Notes: generated from the letters alone by a model not told the origin. 64,000 bases of DNA from JAZKFT01 sp965246935 (GCA_965246935.1 CBDFGC010000027.1:3747-67746); one strand, 5' to 3'; shown: positions 53,743 through 62,903, counted from the first letter of the stretch. Made by a program: numbers and translations.

Positions 53743-54017
53743 AAAGTTGCTGCACCGATAGTTTTGAACCGGCTGAAAAAAAAGGGCCGGGCCTGCTGAT
53801 GAAAGTGTTAGCATTTCCGTTTATTGCCATTATTAAAATTTACCAGTGGATTATTTCACCGCTATTTCCTGCCAAGTGCCGTTTTACACCTACCTGTAGT
53901 TATTACGGGTTAGCGGCTTTTAAAAAACATGGTGTCATTAAAGGGTTCTGGCTTACGCTCAAGCGTATTGCCCGCTGCCATCCCTGGGGCGGCCAGGGGT
54001 ATGATCCGGTGCCGTGA
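53739..54017 (+). CDS. yidD: Membrane protein insertion efficiency factor YidD
   Basis: A 92-residue protein that helps YidC insert inner-membrane proteins. An amphipathic N-terminal helix (LAFPFIAIIKIYQWIISPLF) precedes the family signature PAKCRFTPTCSYYGLAAFKK and the ending GFWLTLKRIARCHPW plus GGQGYDPVP. The three conserved Cys are present. ATG 53739 is chosen for its 4-base overlap with the rnpA stop; a longer frame from 53700 overlaps rnpA more and adds nothing typical. yidC, which often follows, is not here. Confidence 0.95.
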   Translation: MKSCCTDSFEPAEKKGPGLLMKVLAFPFIAIIKIYQWIISPLFPAKCRFTPTCSYYGLAAFKKHGVIKGFWLTLKRIARCHPWGGQGYDPVP

Positions 54018-54066
54018 GCAGATAAAAAAACAAGGATGTAATTACAGAAGTGATTACTTTCGAAGA

Positions 54067-54336
54067 ATGACAAAAGTGCATTATACATCCATTATACCAA
54101 TAGGAAATTCTAAGGGAATTCGTATTCCTAAAGATTATTTAAATGCCTTAGGCGAAACACAGGTACTGCTGGAAAAAACAGAAGAAGGAATATTGATAAA
54201 ACCTGTTCCTGCTGTTCCTCCGCTTAGTGAGTGGGAAATGCTTTTTACGAAAGCTGATACAAGCATGGAGCCGGAGTTTCAGGATTGGGATACCACTTTA
54301 GCAGATGGACTTGAAACGGAAACCCCATATGAGTAA
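54067..54336 (+). CDS. MazE-like antitoxin (AbrB/SpoVT fold)
   Basis: An 89-residue protein. The N-terminal swapped-hairpin DNA-binding domain reads YTSIIPIGNSKGIRIPKDYL and VLLEKTEEGILIKP. The acidic C-terminal tail (SEWEMLFTKADTSMEPEFQD) would wrap around and block the toxin. As in other modules it should also repress its own operon. ATG 54067 gives the usual length; an earlier in-frame ATG lies inside yidD. Its stop overlaps the toxin ATG by eight bases. Confidence 0.85.
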   Translation: MTKVHYTSIIPIGNSKGIRIPKDYLNALGETQVLLEKTEEGILIKPVPAVPPLSEWEMLFTKADTSMEPEFQDWDTTLADGLETETPYE

Positions 54337-54664
54337 AGCTATTTACAAAAAGTGGGAAGTAGTCCTGGTAAGTTTAGATCCGGTACAGGGATCAGAAATA
54401 GCTAAAACGAGGCCTTGCCTTATCATTTCGCCAAATGCTATTAATTCATCTCTAAACACCGTTATCGTAGCACCCTTTACTACTGCTCAGAAAGCGTACC
54501 CCACCCGGTTGAGTACAAACCATAAAGGTAAGGTTGGAGCTATTGCCTTCGACCAGCTACGAACCATTGATAAAAGCCGGATCGTAAAACGGGATAGCAC
54601 TTTGGACAAAGCACTAAGGGAAACGGCAAACACGATTCTTAGCATTTTGTTTTCAGAAAAGTAA
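54329..54664 (+). CDS. MazF-like mRNA interferase toxin
   Basis: A 111-residue PemK/MazF-type endoribonuclease. The SH3-like barrel starts KKWEVVLVSLDPVQGSEIAK, with TRPCLIISPN (conserved Arg and Pro), then NTVIVAPFTTAQKAYPTRL and GAIAFDQLRTIDKSRIVKR. It is expected to cut single-stranded mRNA at a short motif unless bound by the MazE-like partner encoded just before it. ATG 54329 overlaps the antitoxin gene. It is the last gene of this operon before a 70-base gap. Confidence 0.9.
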   Translation: MSKAIYKKWEVVLVSLDPVQGSEIAKTRPCLIISPNAINSSLNTVIVAPFTTAQKAYPTRLSTNHKGKVGAIAFDQLRTIDKSRIVKRDSTLDKALRETANTILSILFSEK

Positions 54665-54736
54665 AAGGTAAAGTAATAAATATATGTATATGATAAAATT
54701 TGGCAGTATTTATATGAAAAAACATTTTAATAAATA

Positions 54737-55687
54737 ATGACAATTAAAAAGAAAATAAGAAAGCGGCTACTCTGGACACTTGCAGCTATTTTCATTTTCA
54801 TAAATGTTATTGCCATTTTTCATGCTTACAAATTTACTCACTTTACAAATAGTCCCATTCAAAAAACCAGAGATGCAAAGCATCTTTCGACTGCGGACAA
54901 ACTCAAAACATTTTTTTTAGGCATCGACAATCCAAGACCAGTAAATGATACAACCCCCTCCCAGCCTTATGAGATAATCAAACTCAAAAGTAATAAGGAA
55001 ATAGAATGTTGGAGCATTAAGACAGACAGTACTAAAGGAACGATAATTCTATTTCACGGATTTAGTGGCCAAAAATCATCTATGCTTGACAAAGCTGATG
55101 TATTTTTAAAGCTCGGTTATAATACTCTTCTTGTTGATTTTATGGGTTCAGGCGGTTCAGAAGGTAACCAAACAACAATAGGTTATTTAGAAGCAACAGA
55201 AGTAAAAACTTGTTTTGATTATGTAACCAAACAAGGGGAAAGTAACATTTATTTGTTTGGCACTTCCATGGGAGCGGTTGCAATAATGAAAGCAATTGAT
55301 GATTTCAAAATCTCGCCAAATGCTATCATTATTGAGTGTCCGTTTGGATCTATGTATGAAACAGTTTGTGCAAGATTCAATAACATGCATTTTCCGACAT
55401 TTCCTATGGCCGGACTTCTTGTTTTTTGGGGTGGAATTCAAAATGGCTTTTGGGCATTTGGGCACAAACCAACTATATATGCTAAAAGGATAACTTGTCC
55501 AACGCTGCTAATGTATGGTCAACAGGACGAAAAAGTTAGCAAAAAGGAAATTGACGAAATCTATGCGAATTTAAACTGCATAAAAAAGTTGGCACTTTAC
55601 CCATTAGCAGGGCATGAAAATTACTTAATAAAGTACAAAGGCCAATGGACAAACGACATAGCTATATTTCTGCAAGAAAACAAGTAG
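54737..55687 (+). CDS. Alpha/beta hydrolase, membrane-anchored
   Basis: A 316-residue serine hydrolase of unknown substrate. Residues about 10-29 (LLWTLAAIFIFINVIAIFHA) form an N-terminal membrane anchor. The fold shows IILFHGFSGQKSSML (oxyanion region), the nucleophile in YLFGTSMGAVAIMKA, the acid in LLMYGQQDEKVS and the catalytic His in LAGHENYL. Esterase or lipase activity on the periplasmic side is likely. The gene is AT-rich relative to neighbours and alone, which hints at later gain. The gap to meaB (55688-55807) shows no feature. Confidence 0.86.
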   Translation: MTIKKKIRKRLLWTLAAIFIFINVIAIFHAYKFTHFTNSPIQKTRDAKHLSTADKLKTFFLGIDNPRPVNDTTPSQPYEIIKLKSNKEIECWSIKTDSTKGTIILFHGFSGQKSSMLDKADVFLKLGYNTLLVDFMGSGGSEGNQTTIGYLEATEVKTCFDYVTKQGESNIYLFGTSMGAVAIMKAIDDFKISPNAIIIECPFGSMYETVCARFNNMHFPTFPMAGLLVFWGGIQNGFWAFGHKPTIYAKRITCPTLLMYGQQDEKVSKKEIDEIYANLNCIKKLALYPLAGHENYLIKYKGQWTNDIAIFLQENK

Positions 55688-55807
55688 CTCTAATATCCGG
55701 TTCTAAAAATGAAAAAACTATCATAAGTAATAGTTGTTCAAAGTACCTGATAATATTAATTACCAGATACGACGTTCAATTTCTCTGCCTTACGATAATC
55801 AGGGACA

Positions 55808-56743
55808 TTGTATGACTTTAAACGAAAACGGTATTTGAATTCTTTCTCTTCCCTTCTCCCCTTTTTCCTTTCCGGCTCCCCAAAAGCCCTTGCCCGCTGC
55901 ATTTCATTAGTGGAAAATGGCGTATCAGGCTATGAACAATTCATGCAAAGCCTGTCACCAACCGACACACCCATTATTGGTATTACCGGCCCGCCCGGTG
56001 CAGGCAAAAGCACCCTTACTGATGCACTGATTGAAAGCTGGGTAAATGACAGCAAACGAATCGGAATTATATGTGTAGATCCGTCATCGCCGTTTCATTT
56101 GGGTGCATTGTTAGGCGACCGTATCCGCATGAGCCGCTGGTACAATCATCCACAGGTATTTATCCGCAGCCTGGCCAGCCGTGGCTCCTTAGGCGGCCTG
56201 CATCCACGCATTATTGAAATAACTGATGTAATGAAAGCGGCGGGATTTGATTATATCATTGTTGAAACGGTAGGCGTAGGCCAAAGCGAAATTGAAATTG
56301 CCGGCCTGGCAGATGTAACCGTGGTAACTGTGGTGCCCGAAGCCGGCGACGAAATACAAACGATGAAAGCCGGCCTGATGGAAATAGCCGACATTTTTGT
56401 GGTAAATAAAGCTGACCGGCCTGATTCCGGCCGGTTTGTAAAAAATCTGCAGCAAATGTTAGCCCCGGCATTTCATCGGCGGTTGCAGGAAGTGCCGGTT
56501 TTAAAAACGGTCGCTACGCAAAACGAAGGTGTCAGCCAGTTACAGGAAGCTATCAAAACCTGTTTGTTGCATTCATCCGGCCCTGCATTACAATCAAAAC
56601 TGCTGGCTGAAAAAGCGTATCATTTAATACGGGAGAAAAAAATGCAAAACATTTCGAAAGAAAATCTGCAACAGGAAATTAAACAGCTTACTGATTTTAA
56701 TTTATACAAATTTGTAGCGGATTATACAAAAACAACGTATTAA
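55808..56743 (+). CDS. meaB: Methylmalonyl-CoA mutase-associated GTPase MeaB
   Basis: A 311-residue G3E-type P-loop GTPase that protects and reloads the B12-dependent methylmalonyl-CoA mutase. Walker A is GPPGAGKS at residues 61-68, Walker B/switch is in CVDPSSPFHLGALLGDRIRM, followed by VETVGVGQSEIEIAG and the NKAD base-recognition motif (FVVNKADRPDSGR). The C-terminal helical arm is intact. The mutase subunits are not adjacent. TTG 55808 is taken as start; another TTG nine codons later is possible. Confidence 0.92.
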   Translation: MYDFKRKRYLNSFSSLLPFFLSGSPKALARCISLVENGVSGYEQFMQSLSPTDTPIIGITGPPGAGKSTLTDALIESWVNDSKRIGIICVDPSSPFHLGALLGDRIRMSRWYNHPQVFIRSLASRGSLGGLHPRIIEITDVMKAAGFDYIIVETVGVGQSEIEIAGLADVTVVTVVPEAGDEIQTMKAGLMEIADIFVVNKADRPDSGRFVKNLQQMLAPAFHRRLQEVPVLKTVATQNEGVSQLQEAIKTCLLHSSGPALQSKLLAEKAYHLIREKKMQNISKENLQQEIKQLTDFNLYKFVADYTKTTY

Positions 56744-56751
56744 AATCCGTT

Positions 56752-56826
56752 GCTACAAAATGGGTCGTGCCTACGGTACTTTGAGCATCAGGATTGTAGT
56801 GCCGTAGGCACGATCTATTTTGTAGC
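56752..56826. repeat. REP-like palindrome after meaB
   Basis: GCTACAAAA ... GGTCGTGCCTACGG at the left is mirrored by CCGTAGGCACGATC ... TTTTGTAGC at the right around a loop of about 25 bases. It begins eight bases after the meaB stop. The structure is like the other stop-codon-proximal palindromes, with different sequence. Confidence 0.72.
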
Positions 56827-56981
56827 GCAGGGTTTCAACTCAGGGCTGCGGATAAGCGGGGATTCTATCCCTGAAACATGCAAATAAGATCATATTTTCG
56901 GGAATTAAATTCTGATTTATAACTTCGAACAGTATTCACGATTGACGATTCACGATTTTCACGATCAACTCCATTCACGAT

Positions 56982-57464
56982 ATGTATTCCATTCCGCCGC
57001 AAACACGCATTGGTCATGTACACCTCAAAGTAAGCGACCTGCAACGGGCGATGGATTTTTATTGTGGCCTGCTAGGTTTTGAAGTAACAACCATGTATGG
57101 CAAAGAGGCAGCCTTTATTTCCGCAGGTGGTTATCATCATCACATCGGGCTGAATACCTGGTACAGCAAAGGCGCCGGACCGGCGCCGGTTCGTAGTGCA
57201 GGCTTGTTTCATACCGCTATTTTGTACCCAACCCGTAAAGACCTTGCAATCGCACTGCAACGGTTAATAGATGCGAACTACCCGCTTACCGGCACAGCAG
57301 ACCATGGCGTAAGTGAAGCCATTTACTTAAACGATCCCGATGGGAACGGCGTGGAATTATATTGGGACAGGCCTAAAGAACAATGGCCCAAAAATCCGGA
57401 TGGCAGCCTGTTGATGTACACCAATGCATTGGATGTAAAAAGCTTATTGGCTGAAGCAATCTAA
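56982..57464 (+). CDS. VOC-family (glyoxalase/extradiol dioxygenase-like) protein
   Basis: A 160-residue vicinal-oxygen-chelate protein with paired beta-alpha-beta modules. The first metal ligand is in RIGHVHLKVSDLQRAMDFY near residues 12-14, the second in AGGYHHHIGLNTW near residue 50, and the Glu ligand near residue 129 in DPDGNGVELYWDRP. These fit catechol 2,3-dioxygenase-like proteins of one-domain type, so an iron- or manganese-dependent ring-cleaving or isomerising enzyme is plausible. The next gene encodes a dienelactone hydrolase, which would act later in catechol breakdown; the link is inference. Confidence 0.88.
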   Translation: MYSIPPQTRIGHVHLKVSDLQRAMDFYCGLLGFEVTTMYGKEAAFISAGGYHHHIGLNTWYSKGAGPAPVRSAGLFHTAILYPTRKDLAIALQRLIDANYPLTGTADHGVSEAIYLNDPDGNGVELYWDRPKEQWPKNPDGSLLMYTNALDVKSLLAEAI

Positions 57465-57511
57465 TGAGATGATTTACCGGTAACCCTTATCTTGCTTCTA
57501 AATTTTGCTGT

Positions 57512-58303
57512 ATGAAATTATTGTGCTTTGCGTGGCTGCTTTGCTTTGGCCTAAATACATCTGCCCAGGATTTCGCTTTGAAACAATTGGAAGCTTCGCC
57601 GCGGCACAGTGAATGGGTAGAAGTGGACAACGGCAACCGCAAAATAAAATGCTTTGTCGTATATCCTGAAGTAGCTACTAAAGCATCAGCAGTTATTGCG
57701 ATACACGAAAACAAAGGCCTGACCGATTGGGTTCGCAGCTTTGCTGATCAATTGGCTGCTGCGGGCTACGTGGTAGTTGCCCCTGATTTACTATCCGACT
57801 TTGATGCGACGCACAAAAAAACCAGCGATTTTGAAAACAGCGATGCAGCTACCAAAGCTATTTATGCCCTGAAGCAGGAAACCGTAATAACCGACCTCAA
57901 TGCTGTGCAGCAATATGCTGCCAAACTTCCGGCAGCAAATGGTAAAATAGCAAGTATCGGCTTTTGCTGGGGTGGCGGCCAATCCTTTGCATTTGCCACT
58001 ACTAATAAAAATATAAAGGCCGCCATGGTATTTTACGGAACGCCGCCGGACGAAGCATCGATCAAAAAAATCGCTGCGCCGGTATACGGTTTTTATGGTG
58101 GCAACGACCAACGTATTGATGCTACCATACCTGCTACGGATAGCCTGATGAAACTTTCCGGTAAAACATATGATTATAAAATTTATCCCGGTGCTGGCCA
58201 TGCCTACATGCGTAGCGGCGATGACCCGGCCGGCTCACCGGAAAACAAAGAGGCCCGCAACCAATCGTGGGCACGGATAAAAGATGTGTTGGGGAAATTA
58301 TGA
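57512..58303 (+). CDS. Dienelactone hydrolase-family protein, exported
   Basis: A 263-residue alpha/beta hydrolase. A signal peptide (about 1-19, CFGLNTSAQ) is present, which is unusual for cytoplasmic dienelactone hydrolases but common in Bacteroidota paralogues. The catalytic triad is C152 (GFCWGGGQS), D199 (YGGNDQRID) and H230 (GAGHAYM). The Cys nucleophile is typical of dienelactone hydrolases. It is the last bacterial gene before the chimeric join, and its stop is intact. Confidence 0.9.
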   Translation: MKLLCFAWLLCFGLNTSAQDFALKQLEASPRHSEWVEVDNGNRKIKCFVVYPEVATKASAVIAIHENKGLTDWVRSFADQLAAAGYVVVAPDLLSDFDATHKKTSDFENSDAATKAIYALKQETVITDLNAVQQYAAKLPAANGKIASIGFCWGGGQSFAFATTNKNIKAAMVFYGTPPDEASIKKIAAPVYGFYGGNDQRIDATIPATDSLMKLSGKTYDYKIYPGAGHAYMRSGDDPAGSPENKEARNQSWARIKDVLGKL

Positions 58304-58518
58304 TTTACACGCCTAATGTATTTTATTCAACGTAGCGAATCTGCAACAGACTTTGTAGGATGAATAACCAGACTACGTATTTTTTTGTGACAGGCGTCTT
58401 TTTAATTAGACTACGTATTCGCATATTATAAGACAGGCAATTAGGTGTTATTGATTTGTATTTTTCATAGCACCTTTACGGTACTTGATGTATTCAAGGA
58501 TATTTTTTCATTGTGTGA
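58304..58518. other. Junction segment between bacterial and plastid sequence
   Basis: These 215 bases hold no gene. AGACTACGTATT occurs twice (about 58,371 and 58,418). Left of the segment is an intact bacterial gene; right of it the reading frame of plastid atpI begins in mid-gene at D-F-T-K-P, directly after an in-frame TGA (58516-58518). I cannot tell which genome this segment belongs to, nor at which base the join lies. Confidence 0.6.
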
Positions 58519-58725
58519 GATTTTACCAAACCCTTGTCCTTAAGCTTTCGACTTTTTGGCAACATCTTAGCCGATGAGTTAGTTGTAGGCGTTTTAATTG
58601 CCTTAGTACCACTGGTTGTTCCGATCCCTTTAATGCTTTTAGGGCTGTTTACAAGTGCGATTCAAGCACTCGTATTTGCAACCTTAGCTGGCGCATATAT
58701 AGGAGAATCTATTGAGGGTCATTAA
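58519..58725 (+). pseudogene. atpI: Plastid ATP synthase CF0 subunit a (atpI), 3' fragment
   Basis: The C-terminal 68 residues of the plastid ATP synthase a subunit: DFTKPLSLSFRLFGNILADE, then VPLVVPIPLMLLGLFTSAIQ and the end AYIGESIEGH. The Arg of SLSFRLFGN is the essential proton-path Arg facing the c-ring. The first 170 or so residues are missing, because the sequence upstream is not plastid atpI and a TGA precedes the first matching codon. It is the first member of the usual plastid order atpI-atpH-atpF-atpA. Confidence 0.93.
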
Positions 58726-59465
58726 TGGCAACACGGCGGCCACTCCCAACCACCGAAGAACTTCGACCGTGCAGCGGCCTTTTCGTTCCCTATAGCTATG
58801 TGCTACCACCTCATAGGCGACCACTTCCATACCTAATCAGTGGGATGAGCGCCAAGCGTTTGCTTTGTTAGATGGGCAATTCTCATTGAACTGCTTTATA
58901 ACACACCTAGAAGAGGTAACAACAGTAGAGCTTCGATGTTGCTGTTTTTGTAGCTAAAGAGGATCGAAAGACGATATCTTTCACAAAAGCAGCCGTTGCG
59001 TGGTCGAGCTTGCAGAATACTTGTAAAACCACCCCCAATCGGGGTTCCATAACCATCCCACCTGTTCTGTAGCATAGTTTGTTACCAAGTAGTTGTCCTG
59101 CATAGAATCTAAAATAGAGCAGCTTCTGGTTGCAGGTAAAAAAATAAGGCTTTTCTCTTCTCGCGCTGGCTACTAGATTGAGCAGCTTAATGGGCATCGC
59201 TCACCTGCACGGCTGTATTCTTCTGATTTCTATGGTTTTGGTAAAATGATTGGCGATTGCTATTAGTATTGCACAAAGAGGTAGGCTTTTTGTAGTGGGC
59301 TTAATTCCTTAGTAGCGTAGCTTGAGGTTTATGTTCAGTTAAGAACTAAAAAAGCTTGTGCTATCAATCACGTCGGCGTCGACAAAAAAAAGCGTGCAAA
59401 AATTTTCCTTTCGAACAGCTTTTTTGGTATTATACTATTGATAAATAAAATTGGAGAAAACCTTT
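58726..59465. other. atpI-atpH plastid spacer
   Basis: 740 bases with no gene that I can support. It contains GC-rich pieces such as CACGGCGGCCACTCCC and GCAGCGGCCTTTTCGTTCCC near the start, like other spacers of this plastid, and AT-rich DNA before atpH. A minus-strand open frame (58907-59197) lacks any family feature. Confidence 0.5.
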
Positions 59466-59714
59466 ATGAACCCACTTATTGCTGCTGCATCTGTTATTGC
59501 TGCTGGATTAGCTGTTGGCTTAGCTGCCATAGGGCCTGGAATGGGTCAAGGCACAGCTGCTGGATATGCTGTAGAAGGAATTGCACGTCAACCTGAAGCT
59601 GAAGGTAAAATCCGTGGTGCATTGCTGTTAAGCTTTGCATTTATGGAATCATTAACTATTTACGGACTTGTAGTAGCCCTAGCACTCCTTTTTGCAAACC
59701 CTTTTACATCGTAG
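59466..59714 (+). CDS. atpH: Plastid ATP synthase CF0 subunit c
   Basis: The 82-residue proteolipid that forms the rotating proton ring of the thylakoid ATP synthase. Two transmembrane helices are present. The first carries the GxG-type packing motifs (AAGLAVGLAAIGPGMGQGTA), the loop is RQPEAEGKIRG, and the second holds the proton-binding E61 (FAFMESLTIY). The length is standard. ATG 59466 is chosen for the canonical MNPLIAAASVI; an upstream TTG adds only five residues. Confidence 0.98.
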   Translation: MNPLIAAASVIAAGLAVGLAAIGPGMGQGTAAGYAVEGIARQPEAEGKIRGALLLSFAFMESLTIYGLVVALALLFANPFTS

Positions 59715-60063
59715 GCCGTCGCGCGGCGATTGCCTACTTAGCCTTTGGCTGAGACAGCCCTTATAGAGGAATAAACCTACTTGAAAGCGGTCACCGCGCG
59801 CTTCACGAGGCCCCTCCTGCAAATGTTGGAGAGTGCAATGGCCACGCAGCGGACGGCCGCTTCGAGCCGTATGGTTTCTATTGCTCGTAGTGAAATCAAA
59901 CGGACGAGCCGCCGCCTCGTTGGCCGACGGTGGCGATCGAACCGATGTGGGGGCGCGAATAATGCAAACGCTTTAGACGACGTCTGGATGCGAAAGCCAT
60001 TGCGCAATTGATAGACAGTACTGCGCTATAAAAACGCAAATTATCTGTAAACCATAGGCTTTT
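59715..60063. repeat. atpH-atpF plastid spacer with GC-rich dispersed repeats
   Basis: It has GC-rich, palindrome-like pieces: GTCGCGCGGCGATTGCC, CACCGCGCGCTTCACGAGG, GACGGCCGCTTCGAGCC and GCCGCCGCCTCGTTGGCC. Relatives occur in the spacers after atpF, after atpA and near psbK. Such repeats are common in chlorophyte plastids and have no coding content. Confidence 0.65.
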
Positions 60064-60615
60064 ATGCAAGATCTTATCTTTTTAACAACGCTCCCCGAGC
60101 AAGCAGAGCTTGTGCATGAAGGGTTTGGCTTTAATGGCAATATATTAGAAACAAACATTGTAAATCTATCAGTCGTGATTGGTATTGTAGTCTCTTTTGG
60201 TGGTGATGCTTTGCGTTCCCTCTTAGAAAACCGACGTCAAACGGTTTTAGCTACTCTTGAACAGGCTAATCAGCGAGCTCGGGAGGCAAAACAGCGGTTG
60301 GAAGAAGCCGCATCTCAATTAGAATTTGCACATAAGAAAGCGACACAAATACGTGAACAAGGCTTTGCAGCAGCTGAGAAAGAGAAACGTGACTCATTAG
60401 CTCAAACTGAGGAAGATGTTTTACGACTGGAGAGTGCAAAAGAAGAAACACTTGCCTTGCAGCAACAAAAGGCTGTAGCACAGGTTTCTCAGCAAGTAGT
60501 TGGATTGGCGTTAAACAGGGTGCGCGATAAATTAGCTAACCGATTAGATGCAACCTTTCACCAATCTGTAAATAGTTTTAATATTGTGCTATTTACAAAC
60601 TACAAACAGGTATAG
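60064..60615 (+). CDS. atpF: Plastid ATP synthase CF0 subunit b
   Basis: The 183-residue stator subunit that links the membrane part to CF1. A short N-terminal segment leads to the membrane helix (about 30-48, ILETNIVNLSVVIGIVVSFG), then a long charged coiled coil (LRSLLENRRQTVLATLEQAN ... ALQQQKAVAQVS). The gene is uninterrupted, whereas land plants and many streptophytes have an atpF intron, so this favours a chlorophyte source. It lies in the standard order between atpH and atpA. Confidence 0.95.
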   Translation: MQDLIFLTTLPEQAELVHEGFGFNGNILETNIVNLSVVIGIVVSFGGDALRSLLENRRQTVLATLEQANQRAREAKQRLEEAASQLEFAHKKATQIREQGFAAAEKEKRDSLAQTEEDVLRLESAKEETLALQQQKAVAQVSQQVVGLALNRVRDKLANRLDATFHQSVNSFNIVLFTNYKQV

Positions 60616-60885
60616 GCCAAACCACTGTACTTGGCCCGCGCGGCGATCGCTTGTGCTGTTGAGCTCTAGTCCTTCAGCCACTGCAAAGGCGACTGCCTTG
60701 TTGGCTGGCGGCTCGAAGGCCACCACCGGCCAACGAAGCGGTGGCCTTAGAGCCGCTGCGCGGTCGTATATATCAAGAGCGGTACGAGGACGGCCGCTTC
60801 GTTGGCCGGTGGTGGCCTTCGTACCGCTGCACAGTTGATGTCCTAAGCAAATTTAGTACCACATAAAACGATTGGGAGTGTGTGA
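60616..60885. repeat. atpF-atpA plastid spacer with GC-rich dispersed repeats
   Basis: Strongly repetitive: CTTGTTGGCTGGCGGC, CCACCGGCCAACGAAGCGG and its inverse GGCCGCTTCGTTGGCCGG, and GCGCGGTCG-type pieces. The last two can form a long stem. There is no gene. Confidence 0.7.
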
Positions 60886-62406
60886 ATGGTTAAAATTAGA
60901 CCAGACGAGATAAGCAGCATTATTCGTCAACAAATTGAACAATACAACTTAGAGGTTAAGGTAGTCAATGTAGGCACTGTTTTCCAAGTTGGGGACGGTA
61001 TTGCACGTATATACGGCTTGGAAAAGGTAATGGCTGGCGAGCTTCTAGAATTCGAGGATGGCACAGTTGGAATTGCCCTAAATCTTGAATCAAAAAACGT
61101 AGGTGCTGTTTTGATGGGTGAGGGGTTGACTGTGCAGGAGGGCTCATCGGTCCGAGCAACAGGCAAGATTGCGCAAATACCAGTAAGTGAGGGATATTTA
61201 GGCCGAGTGGTGAACGCTTTAGCTCGTCCCATTGATGGCAAGGGAGAGATATCGTCTTCAGAAACACGATTAATTGAATCCGGTGCCCCTGGAATTATAT
61301 CTCGACGCTCGGTTTATGAACCATTGCAAACTGGCCTTTTAGCGGTAGATGCGATGATTCCTATTGGGCGTGGCCAGCGCGAACTAATTATTGGTGACAG
61401 GCAAACCGGAAAAACAGCTGTTGCTGTAGATACGATACTCAACCAAAAAGGAAAGGGCGTGATTTGTGTTTATGTAGCAATCGGTCAAAAAGCTTCTTCT
61501 ATTGCTCAAGTTGTAAACACACTTCAGGAGCGAGGGGCAATGGAATATACAATTATTGTAGCTGCACCAGCAGACTCACCTGCAACCTTGCAATATCTTG
61601 CCCCTTACACTGGCGCCGCCTTGGCCGAGTATTTCATGTACAACGGTCGCCACACCTTGGCCATTTATGACGATCTATCAAAACAAGCGCAAGCTTACAG
61701 GGAAATGTCCTTGTTACTGCGCCGTCCACCAGGACGTGAGGCATACCCGGGTGATGTTTTTTACCTTCATTCACGGCTTCTAGAACGAGCTGCTAAGCTA
61801 AGTGACAAGCTGGGTGGTGGAAGCATGACCGCGTTGCCCATTGTAGAGACACAAGAGGGTGATGTGTCAGCTTACATTCCAACGAATGTCATTTCAATTA
61901 CTGACGGGCAAATCTTTTTGTCAGGTGATATCTTCAATGCTGGTGTTCGACCTGCTATTAATGTAGGTATCTCTGTTTCCCGAGTAGGATCAGCAGCACA
62001 ACCGAAGGCGATGAAAAAAGTCGCAGGTAAACTGAAACTAGAGTTGGCTCAATTCGCTGAACTAGAGGCATTTTCACAATTTGCTTCAGATTTGGATCAA
62101 GCGACACAAAACCAGCTTGCTCGAGGTCAACGTTTGCGGGAACTTCTCAAACAGGCACAAGCGTCTCCCCTCTCTCTTGAAGATCAAGTGGCAAGCATCT
62201 ATTCAGGAACAAATGGCTATTTAGACAAGTTCCAAGTAGAGCAAGTCCGTCCTTTCCTAATAGGTCTGCGCCAATTTTTATCAGCGCGCAAGCCTGAATA
62301 TGGCGAGATTTTACGTTCGACTAATGTCTTTGATGACAAGGCAGAAAAGCTTTTGGTAGAAGCTATCACAGAATATTCCGAAGAGTTCCTAGCAAGTAGC
62401 AAATAG
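60886..62406 (+). CDS. atpA: Plastid ATP synthase CF1 subunit alpha
   Basis: A complete 506-residue alpha subunit with the regulatory, non-catalytic nucleotide site. It opens MVKIRPDEISSIIRQQIEQY. The P-loop is GDRQTGKT (about 170-177), followed by VAIGQKASSIAQVVNTL, DDLSKQAQAYREMSLLLRRP and the signature PAINVGISVSRVGS near 365-378 that contacts the catalytic sites. The length and all motifs match green plastid AtpA. It is likely co-transcribed with atpH and atpF. Confidence 0.98.
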   Translation: MVKIRPDEISSIIRQQIEQYNLEVKVVNVGTVFQVGDGIARIYGLEKVMAGELLEFEDGTVGIALNLESKNVGAVLMGEGLTVQEGSSVRATGKIAQIPVSEGYLGRVVNALARPIDGKGEISSSETRLIESGAPGIISRRSVYEPLQTGLLAVDAMIPIGRGQRELIIGDRQTGKTAVAVDTILNQKGKGVICVYVAIGQKASSIAQVVNTLQERGAMEYTIIVAAPADSPATLQYLAPYTGAALAEYFMYNGRHTLAIYDDLSKQAQAYREMSLLLRRPPGREAYPGDVFYLHSRLLERAAKLSDKLGGGSMTALPIVETQEGDVSAYIPTNVISITDGQIFLSGDIFNAGVRPAINVGISVSRVGSAAQPKAMKKVAGKLKLELAQFAELEAFSQFASDLDQATQNQLARGQRLRELLKQAQASPLSLEDQVASIYSGTNGYLDKFQVEQVRPFLIGLRQFLSARKPEYGEILRSTNVFDDKAEKLLVEAITEYSEEFLASSK

Positions 62407-62903
62407 TAGCCTTGCTAGTGGACGCCCCGCGCCTGCTACGTGGCTCTGTCAAGCGCACCGTGGCGCCAACGTGGTGGTACGGCCACAGCACTCATGTTCC
62501 GAGAGGTAGTTGCTGCTCAGAAGCCATTAGATCTGTTTTGAATTTTGTAAAGTTCTGCGAAACTGATGGGATCAAGGGTCGCGTCTTGTATGTTTGTAGT
62601 ACACCTATTAGCAAAGGCTATGTGTTTGTATAGTTGACACAAATTCCAAGTCTTTTTTGAAAGTATTGGAGCGATGTCATTCAAAACGACTGTCTCGCGG
62701 TTCGAAGGCCGCCGCCTCATTGGCCGGCGGCCTTAAGCAGCTTGCTAAGAGCCCTGTTGAGATCAAGGGGCTCGTGGGCCACCCCTTCGCTGGCCAGGGG
62801 CGGCCAACGAGCCCCCAGCCATCGAAGGGGCAGAAGTTCTTAAAACTATTAGGAAAGCTGTGCGCCAGAAAAAATAAATTGTGGTAGTTCAGAATGAAGG
62901 GTA
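62407..62903. repeat. atpA-trnL plastid spacer with GC-rich dispersed repeats
   Basis: About 500 bases without a gene. It contains GCGGTTCGAAGGCCGCC, GCCTCATTGGCCGGCGGCC and CCCCTTCGCTGGCCAGGGGCGG, members of the same dispersed repeat family as the other spacers. Short open frames here lack any plastid protein feature. Confidence 0.65.

Noticed and set aside
58304..58518. Group II or group I intron in front of the atpI fragment
   Set aside because: I see no domain V-like hairpin or typical 3' end before the exon. The stop codon next to the fragment fits a random join better.
58907..59197. Minus-strand open frame in the atpI-atpH spacer as a gene
   Set aside because: It has no similarity to plastid proteins, a mixed composition, and no conserved motif; it is probably chance.
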